Positions 6,865 to 10,997 of a stretch of 10,997 nucleotides of DNA are shown piece by piece. The notes below the pieces were generated by a model. The model was not told where the DNA came from and did not search any database. It saw only the letters and a program-made list of their open reading frames with translations. Numbering within the stretch: position 1 is the first letter of the stretch; the number at the start of each line of letters is the position of its first letter. The DNA comes from Natronohydrobacter sp. (GTDB lineage: Bacteria; Pseudomonadota; Alphaproteobacteria; Rhodobacterales; Rhodobacteraceae), in assembly GCA_007117255.1 (NCBI GenBank), contig SKGU01000160.1:1-10997 (forward strand), written 5' to 3'. Position numbers and translations under genes: made by a program.

Positions 6865-7802
6865 GCCCGCGCTGGCGCATTGGCGCACCGCGTGGGGTCG
6901 CACTGATCAATGCGCTGCTGTTGGTCGCCGCGCTTTCGGCCATCACGGTCACACTGATGCAACGTGCAGAACTGGCGCGCGCACGTCTGGGCGGGATGCT
7001 GGACGCCGATCAGCTTGGGCTGTATCTGGATGCGGCAGAACAACTGGCATTCGGGTTGCTTGCGCAACCATCTGGCACAGCGGGCATCACCCATCTCGAT
7101 CAGGTTTGGGCACAGCCTTTTGTCGAGGAACCGATCGACCGTGGCACAGTCAGCTTGCGGATCAGCGACCTTCAGGGGCGGTTCAATCTGGCTTGGCTGA
7201 ACCGCCCGGCGCTGGATGAATCCGATCTGGAAGAGCGCGCCATCATCTTTGAGGCATTTGGCCAGTTGATGCAGGATCTGGGACTTGATCAGCAGGTCCG
7301 CCGTCGCCTGATACAGGCGCTGGACCCTGAGCTTGGTCAGCGCGTTACGGCATGGGGACGCAGCACGCGCCCACCGGATTTGCCGCTTGTGTCGGTCTTT
7401 CAATTGCGACTGGTCGAGGGCGTCAGCGATGCTGATCTTGAAGTTCTGGCACCTCATGTGACCAGTTTGCCCACTCAGACGATGCCAAATATGAACACGA
7501 TCAGCCCCGAAGTTCTTGCCGCCTTTCTTCCGCGCGCCAATGCGGGCAGTCTTGCCGCAGCCCTGACCCAAGCGCGCCCGTTTGAAGATAGCACGGCCGC
7601 GCTGGACTGGATTGAAAGCCGCTTTGGTGCAGATGCACGCACCCGGATTTCAGCACTGGACCCCGATGTCCACTCTGACTGGTTCGAATTGCGGATCGCG
7701 GCGCGACTTGACAGATTGCGCCTGACACGGAATGTGGTCTTGCACCGCGACGATCCCAGCGTGTGCTGCAAGATCGTCCTTGCCTTGCCGGAGCCTGACT
7801 GA
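6861..7802 (+). CDS. gspK: type II secretion minor pseudopilin GspK (tip subunit)
   Basis: A 313-residue precursor, the largest pseudopilin as expected for GspK. The leader ends GAPRG at residue 12; the mature start VALINALLLV has no Glu at +5. That absence is characteristic of GspK, which caps the tip and needs no Glu5 contact with a next subunit. Family marks are ISDLQGRFNLAWL at 101-113, the large alpha-helical insertion around 115-200, PNMNTISPEVLAAF at 209-222 and HSDWFELRIAAR near 271-282. C302 and C303 are adjacent near the C-terminus. The gene overlaps gspJ as ATGA and gspL by one base (TGATG). Confidence 0.93.
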   Translation: MSPRWRIGAPRGVALINALLLVAALSAITVTLMQRAELARARLGGMLDADQLGLYLDAAEQLAFGLLAQPSGTAGITHLDQVWAQPFVEEPIDRGTVSLRISDLQGRFNLAWLNRPALDESDLEERAIIFEAFGQLMQDLGLDQQVRRRLIQALDPELGQRVTAWGRSTRPPDLPLVSVFQLRLVEGVSDADLEVLAPHVTSLPTQTMPNMNTISPEVLAAFLPRANAGSLAAALTQARPFEDSTAALDWIESRFGADARTRISALDPDVHSDWFELRIAARLDRLRLTRNVVLHRDDPSVCCKIVLALPEPD

Positions 7803-9094
7803 TGCCTGCCGTGACTCTGCACGCCCCGTCTGAGCCTGTTTCCCTGCTGCGCATGCTGGCAGGGGGGCAGACAGGGGGCAAGGTGCGGGGCAAAACCACA
7901 GCCTTTGCTGTCTGGCCTATTGGCAGCGCAGCCCCACCCCCTGACAAACCTTTTGTGGCAGTCGTACCCGGCGCTTCTGTGCCGCTTGTGCGGTTGAATC
8001 TGCCGCCGGGCTTGCGCGGCGATGCACGCGAAACGGTGGGCCGGCGGCAGCTTCTGGACCAGTTGGGACTAAGTACACGGCAGATGGAATTGCGCCCTGC
8101 CCCCTTGGGCACGAAGGCCGCGCTGTGGCAATCCATGTTGATGGCGGCACCGTCTGACCTGCAGCACTGGCGCGCAGATGCCGCAAAACTGGGGCGCAAT
8201 CTGCGCGCAGTCTTGCCTGATTACCTTGCGCTACCCAGTGCTGAAGGGATCTGGACAATCCAGAGCGGGGAGACCCCGGACGAATTGGTCCAGATGCGGC
8301 TTGGCCCGCAAGACGGCCTCAGTGCCGAGCCTGAACTGGCGGCCCTGACATTGGCGCGCGCCGCGCTGGAGCCTGCCGGACCCCCACGCGCGATTTTGCG
8401 CCTTGGACCTGCCTTGCCTGTGCTGGATAGTGCAGTGCAACAGCTTTGCGCCGGTCATCGCGGGCTTTCAGTGGCGCATCGCATTGAAGATTTACCCCAC
8501 GACCTGTCGCCGCCGGTTCACTTTGCCCTTGGCGAGCTAGCGCTCGATCTTGCGAGCCTGCGTCCAGATGCGCACACGGCGTTGCAATCACGGCTTCGAA
8601 GCTTGTTTCTGCCTGCGGGGATCCTTGCACTGGCTGGGGTCATCTGGACGGCCTCGCATGTGCTTGAAGTGCAGCGTCTGGAACAGCAGGCACAAGTGCA
8701 ACAAGATGACACCATTGCAATGGTACGCAGATTTTTTCTGCCGCATGGACCTTTGCCAGATATCCGGTTGCAGGTGCTGCGTTTGCTGGAGGAACGCCGC
8801 GCAGGGCTGGACGTTGCGACAGCTGATGCGCCCCGTTCATTAACCCGGATGCAACAGGCCAGTGCCGTTCTGGCCGAGGCCGATATTCGCCTGAACGCGA
8901 TGCGCCTGCAAACGGATGGTGCGATCGTGATAGACCTGACCAGCCCGGATTTCACGACACTGGAAGCGCTGATCGCGGATCTGCGCGTCGCCGGGCTGTC
9001 AGTGGTGCCAGATCGCTCGGCCAGCGATGGAGAAGGCGGCGTGTCAGGAACAATGACGATCTTTCCTGCGACCCCGGAAGGCGAACAGCCATGA
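7802..9094 (+). CDS. gspL: type II secretion inner-membrane platform protein GspL
   Basis: A 430-residue bitopic membrane protein. Residues 1-265 form the cytoplasmic part, which in this family has an actin-like fold that binds the secretion ATPase GspE. One membrane helix lies at about 268-287 (LFLPAGILALAGVIWTASHV), followed by a short coiled-coil-like stretch rich in Gln and Glu (290-302) and a periplasmic ferredoxin-like domain to the end that pairs with GspM. Overall length and order match GspL, though the cytoplasmic sequence diverges from the well-studied gamma-proteobacterial forms. The assignment is strengthened by its place between gspK and gspM. Its ATG shares one base with the gspK stop, and its stop overlaps gspM as ATGA. 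The partner ATPase gene is not in this window. Confidence 0.9.
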   Translation: MPAVTLHAPSEPVSLLRMLAGGQTGGKVRGKTTAFAVWPIGSAAPPPDKPFVAVVPGASVPLVRLNLPPGLRGDARETVGRRQLLDQLGLSTRQMELRPAPLGTKAALWQSMLMAAPSDLQHWRADAAKLGRNLRAVLPDYLALPSAEGIWTIQSGETPDELVQMRLGPQDGLSAEPELAALTLARAALEPAGPPRAILRLGPALPVLDSAVQQLCAGHRGLSVAHRIEDLPHDLSPPVHFALGELALDLASLRPDAHTALQSRLRSLFLPAGILALAGVIWTASHVLEVQRLEQQAQVQQDDTIAMVRRFFLPHGPLPDIRLQVLRLLEERRAGLDVATADAPRSLTRMQQASAVLAEADIRLNAMRLQTDGAIVIDLTSPDFTTLEALIADLRVAGLSVVPDRSASDGEGGVSGTMTIFPATPEGEQP

Positions 9095-9582
9095 CACAGA
9101 TGATGATGAATTTCTTACTGGCGCGCACGCGGCGCAAGCGTTGGCTGTTGGGCGTTCTTGTCGTCGTTGGCTTGCCACTGGCCTGGTATCAGGGCGTGAT
9201 CGTGCCGTTGCAAACCCGTGCCACCGAATCCCGGCAAGCACTGGAGGACAGCCGCGCCTTGCAACTCTGGCTCGAAGCCCGTCGCATTGAGCTTGACGCT
9301 CTGCCCGCGCCGGAGTCCAGCGCCCCGCGCAGCCTGCCTGGGTTAAGCGCGATCGAAGGCAGTTTGCACGCGGCCGGGCTTGATGAGAGCATCAGCACAT
9401 TGGCCACTGCCACTGGCGGCGTGATAACTCTGCAAATGCAGGGCGCAGAATTTACGACATTGATGCCCTGGCTTGATCAATTTGAACGCGACACCGGCTA
9501 CCGCGTGGCGCAACTGGCCTTGCAGCGTGACGAAGTTGCGGGTCGGGTTGTTGCAGAGATCCTGCTTCAGCCAGAGCAATGA
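9091..9582 (+). CDS. gspM: type II secretion inner-membrane platform protein GspM
   Basis: A 163-residue bitopic protein of usual GspM length. A short basic cytoplasmic tail (ARTRRKR, 11-17) is followed by one membrane helix at about 18-35. Next comes a periplasmic helix (about 40-70) and a small alpha/beta domain containing GGVITLQMQGAEF at 109-121 and PWLDQFERDTGYRV at 126-139. The latter resembles the family's closing helix-strand pattern. GspM stabilises GspL and links it to the pseudopilus. It is the last gene of the operon: a hairpin terminator starts about 40 bases after its stop, and no gspN or gspC follows. Confidence 0.9.
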   Translation: MTQMMMNFLLARTRRKRWLLGVLVVVGLPLAWYQGVIVPLQTRATESRQALEDSRALQLWLEARRIELDALPAPESSAPRSLPGLSAIEGSLHAAGLDESISTLATATGGVITLQMQGAEFTTLMPWLDQFERDTGYRVAQLALQRDEVAGRVVAEILLQPEQ

Positions 9583-9624
9583 CCATGATCTGACGATTCC
9601 GGGTCACTTCAGGCGATTTGGGCA

Positions 9625-9658
9625 TGGGGGCAGGCATCGCCCCCAGCTTTGGTTTCTT
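9625..9658 (+). terminator. probable intrinsic terminator of the gsp operon
   Basis: A perfect 7-base stem, TGGGGGC at 9625-9631 and GCCCCCA at 9639-9645, with a 7-base loop, is followed by a T-rich tail GCTTTGGTTTCTT. It sits 42 bases after the gspM stop and before the end of the converging gene. The tail is interrupted by G residues, so strength is uncertain; on the other strand it lacks a T-tract. Confidence 0.65.
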
Positions 9659-9670
9659 GGGCGATCGCCG

Positions 9671-10183
9671 TCAGCGCCGCCGCATCAGAAACTCGAACCG
9701 CGCCGTGCAGCCGCGCAGGCCATCGAAATGGCGGATGACCCCTTCAAGCCGCACGTTTTCAGTTTCTGCAGTGATGGTGCCGGGCTGTTGGCGCGTTACG
9801 CGCAATTCAGAGAACCTGCGCCCCTGGCCTCTGTTGTCCAGAAGTCTGGCCTGGCCCCCGATCCCGGCGCCATCGACCTCTTGAAAACTGCTCGTGAAGG
9901 GGCCGCCACGCGTGGCAAGGCCCATGGCATAGGGAAAGTTGTTCCAGAACATCGTCAGGAATGTGTTGGCACCATTGCCCGGCAGCCCAGACGGACGAAA
10001 CCGCGCGACCACCGTTTCAGCGCCTTCCCAGCCAAATTCTTCACAACCATCAAAACCGTAGACAGTGCCGCCACCGCGGAACTCTACGCGCGCATCTGCA
10101 GCAGATGCATTGAGGAATGAGACAAGCAAGACAGCAGGGATGATGTACCACAAAGTCAGACGACGGTTGCGACGTTTCAGCAT
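9671..10183 (-). CDS. exported protein of unknown function, 170 residues
   Basis: I do not recognise the family. The N-terminus is a clear Sec signal peptide: basic MLKRRNRR, a hydrophobic core at about 11-24, and a likely cleavage in NASAADA near residue 28-31, so the protein acts in the periplasm or outside. The mature part is about 140 residues, glycine-rich and probably beta-structured. It has just two cysteines, C47 in YGFDGCEEFGW and C159 in GLRGCTARFEF, placed near the two ends of the mature chain, so a single disulfide could close the fold. The sequence ends in three arginines. The ATG has GAAAGGG seven bases upstream, a good ribosome binding site. It converges on gspM and stands alone: upstream there is an inverted repeat and then the terminator of the next gene. 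Being a T2SS substrate is possible, but nothing in the sequence shows it. Confidence 0.8.
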   Translation of the reverse strand: MLKRRNRRLTLWYIIPAVLLVSFLNASAADARVEFRGGGTVYGFDGCEEFGWEGAETVVARFRPSGLPGNGANTFLTMFWNNFPYAMGLATRGGPFTSSFQEVDGAGIGGQARLLDNRGQGRRFSELRVTRQQPGTITAETENVRLEGVIRHFDGLRGCTARFEFLMRRR

Positions 10184-10196
10184 GTGTTGGCCCTTT

Positions 10197-10226
10197 CAAA
10201 TTGACCGTTAGAGGAAAGTCAAATTG
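10197..10226. repeat. imperfect inverted repeat upstream of the 170-residue exported protein
   Basis: CAAATTGAC at 10197-10205 and GTCAAATTG at 10218-10226 are inverted copies with one mismatch, separated by 12 bases (centres 21 bases apart, two helical turns). It begins 13 bases upstream of the ATG of the 170-residue gene. On the minus strand the right arm provides TTGACT, which could also serve as a -35 box. It could be an operator for a dimeric regulator or just a promoter element. Confidence 0.4.
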
Positions 10227-10401
10227 CAAGCAGATTAGCACGGTGGCGACATTTCAAAAGAAATTTCGACCTATTCAAGAGTCTCAAATGTGCATTTTTC
10301 ACGCAAGGGAGCCGAATCTGAACATCGCGTTTCTCTGAGCGGAACAAGGCGCGGTGAATATGGGGAAAGAAAGTCTGTCAGAACATGCACAGCCCTGAAG
10401 G

Positions 10402-10435
10402 AATAACGCAAAACGGCGCCCCGAAGGACGCCGTT
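10402..10435 (-). terminator. intrinsic terminator with UUCG-type tetraloop
   Basis: On the minus strand, AACGGCG (from 10435) pairs perfectly with CGCCGTT (to 10412). An inner CC/GG pair closes a TTCG tetraloop, with one mismatch between the two stem parts. The stem runs directly into TTTTGCGTTATT. It starts 22 bases after the stop of the 137-residue exported protein gene and is oriented to end its transcript. Confidence 0.82.
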
Positions 10436-10457
10436 GATAGTATTGTTCGCCTACTGA

Positions 10458-10871
10458 TCAGTCGCGATGCAGACTGATATTCAAGCCCTGATCAGCACCG
10501 GTTTTGGTCGACAATACTGCAATATCAGGCCTATCAGAGGCCCCGCCAGCCAAGCGACCATGGAACACAACTATGAAATCGTCCCCCACCAAACGCAAGC
10601 GCATCTTGCACTCTGAGTCAATATTGTAGGTCCCGCGAACGCTGAAAATCTCTATGTTCTGTTGCCATTCACCATTTTCGAAGTATTCATCATGATCTTC
10701 GCAAAAGCCCCGGATCCGCCCGGTATCGCGAAAATCGATCCGGCACACGGCAAAAGTATCGCCCCCGAACCAACGTCCGGCCACAGTCTCTGTGGTGCAT
10801 TCGGTTGCGCTGGCAATAGGTGCTGCCAGAAACGCTGCAACGGTGGTGATCGACATCAAGGTTTTTTTCAT
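10458..10871 (-). CDS. exported cysteine-containing protein of unknown function, 137 residues
   Basis: No family recognised. MKKTLMSITTVAAFLAAPIASA is a standard Sec signal peptide with cleavage expected after ASA (residue 22), leaving about 115 residues. The mature part carries four cysteines (C25, C43, C57, C88), enough for two disulfides, and alternates hydrophobic and polar residues in several short stretches (RLRLVGDDFIVVFHGRL at 91-107), suggesting a small beta-sheet or barrel. The section DFRDTGRIRGFCEDHDEYFENGEW is rich in acidic residues and could hold a metal, but no known site is recognised. The start is ATG 10869-10871, with AAGGAAG about five to seven bases upstream; a TTG five codons earlier is a poorer choice because it lies ahead of that site. 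It ends in its own terminator and is therefore probably a single-gene transcript. Its upstream region is AT-rich. Confidence 0.8.
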   Translation of the reverse strand: MKKTLMSITTVAAFLAAPIASATECTTETVAGRWFGGDTFAVCRIDFRDTGRIRGFCEDHDEYFENGEWQQNIEIFSVRGTYNIDSECKMRLRLVGDDFIVVFHGRLAGGASDRPDIAVLSTKTGADQGLNISLHRD

Positions 10872-10997
10872 TCGAACTTCCTTCAATAAAGGGGCGTGAC
10901 TTGTTGACCCAATATTTTAATAACATACTGAAATCCGTTCATTCCAGAGAAAAGCGCACGCATCTGTGATCGGAGATCGATTGTTGTACTTTGGACG
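10872..10997 (-). other. upstream region of the 137-residue exported protein, promoter not resolved
   Basis: Apart from the ribosome binding site AAGGAAG, this 126-base end of the window holds an AT-rich patch (TTATTAAAATATT on the minus strand, 10911-10923) where a promoter would be expected. No pair of -35 and -10 boxes at proper spacing stands out. Two minus-strand frames stay open from the window edge for 26 and 36 codons, which is no more than chance. Confidence 0.3.

Noticed and set aside
6819..7571. Minus-strand open frame of 250 codons opposite gspK
   Set aside because: gspK has conserved family motifs and overlapping neighbours on the plus strand; the opposite frame shows no recognisable domain.
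7501..8199. Minus-strand open frame of 232 codons opposite gspK and gspL
   Set aside because: Cys-, Arg- and Ser-rich composition is typical of antisense frames in GC-rich genes, and it straddles two real genes.
9660..9669. Palindrome GGCGATCGCC, resembling the cyanobacterial HIP1 octamer GCGATCGC
   Set aside because: A single copy in GC-rich DNA is expected by chance; nothing else suggests a cyanobacterium.
9473..10120. Plus-strand open frame of 215 codons spanning the end of gspM and the converging gene
   Set aside because: It crosses the terminator and lies opposite a gene with a signal peptide and a good ribosome binding site.
10251..10264. Small dyad ATTTC-AAAA-GAAAT
   Set aside because: Five-base arms in AT-rich intergenic DNA are likely to be chance.
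10886..10997. Minus-strand frame open for 36 codons from the right edge to a TGA just before the ribosome binding site of the 137-residue gene
   Set aside because: It could be the end of another gene, but length is within chance and the zone is AT-rich like a promoter region; more sequence to the right would decide.

Overview
The window looks like chromosomal DNA of a moderately GC-rich Gram-negative bacterium, most likely an alphaproteobacterium of the Rhodobacter/Roseobacter group. That placement is inference: it rests on protein style, GC-rich codon use in the secretion genes and the tightly overlapped gene order, not on a marker gene. The core is a type II secretion system (T2SS) gene block. 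I see no mobile element, tRNA, rRNA or CRISPR array.

Left part (1-3934, all minus strand). From right to left in the direction of transcription there is a large 892-residue two-domain glycosyltransferase (GT2-type plus GT4-type modules), a 240-base gap, an APH/choline-kinase-fold phosphotransferase, and the first 18 codons of a possible further gene that overlaps the kinase stop as ATGA and leaves the window. This resembles the edge of a cell-surface polysaccharide locus. The kinase is visibly poorer in GC (about 48-50% on lines I counted) than the secretion genes (up to about 68%).

Middle (4076-9582). A prepilin peptidase gene (gspO) on the minus strand is divergent from a plus-strand run gspG-gspH-gspI-gspJ-gspK-gspL-gspM. 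Every junction of that run overlaps by 1 to 16 bases, so it is almost certainly one translationally coupled operon, and a probable intrinsic terminator follows gspM. GspO would cleave and methylate the five pseudopilins G, H, I, J and K. G builds the shaft, H, I, J and K form the tip, and L and M form part of the inner-membrane platform. The genes for GspC, GspD, GspE and GspF are not here, so the system must be split over loci or incomplete.

Right part (9583-10997). Two small minus-strand genes encode exported cysteine-containing proteins of no family I recognise (170 and 137 residues). Between them lie a good intrinsic terminator with a UUCG-type tetraloop and, just upstream of the 170-residue gene, an imperfect inverted repeat. 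The last 126 bases are an AT-richer upstream region without a gene I can support.

No gap between genes exceeds 300 bases. The gaps at 1016-1255 (240 bases) and 3935-4075 (141 bases) hold nothing I can call with confidence. The most interesting points are the loss of acidic residues in the calcium-site loop of GspG, the split T2SS layout, the GT2-GT4 fusion beside an unplaced kinase, and the two unrecognised exported proteins next to the secretion operon.
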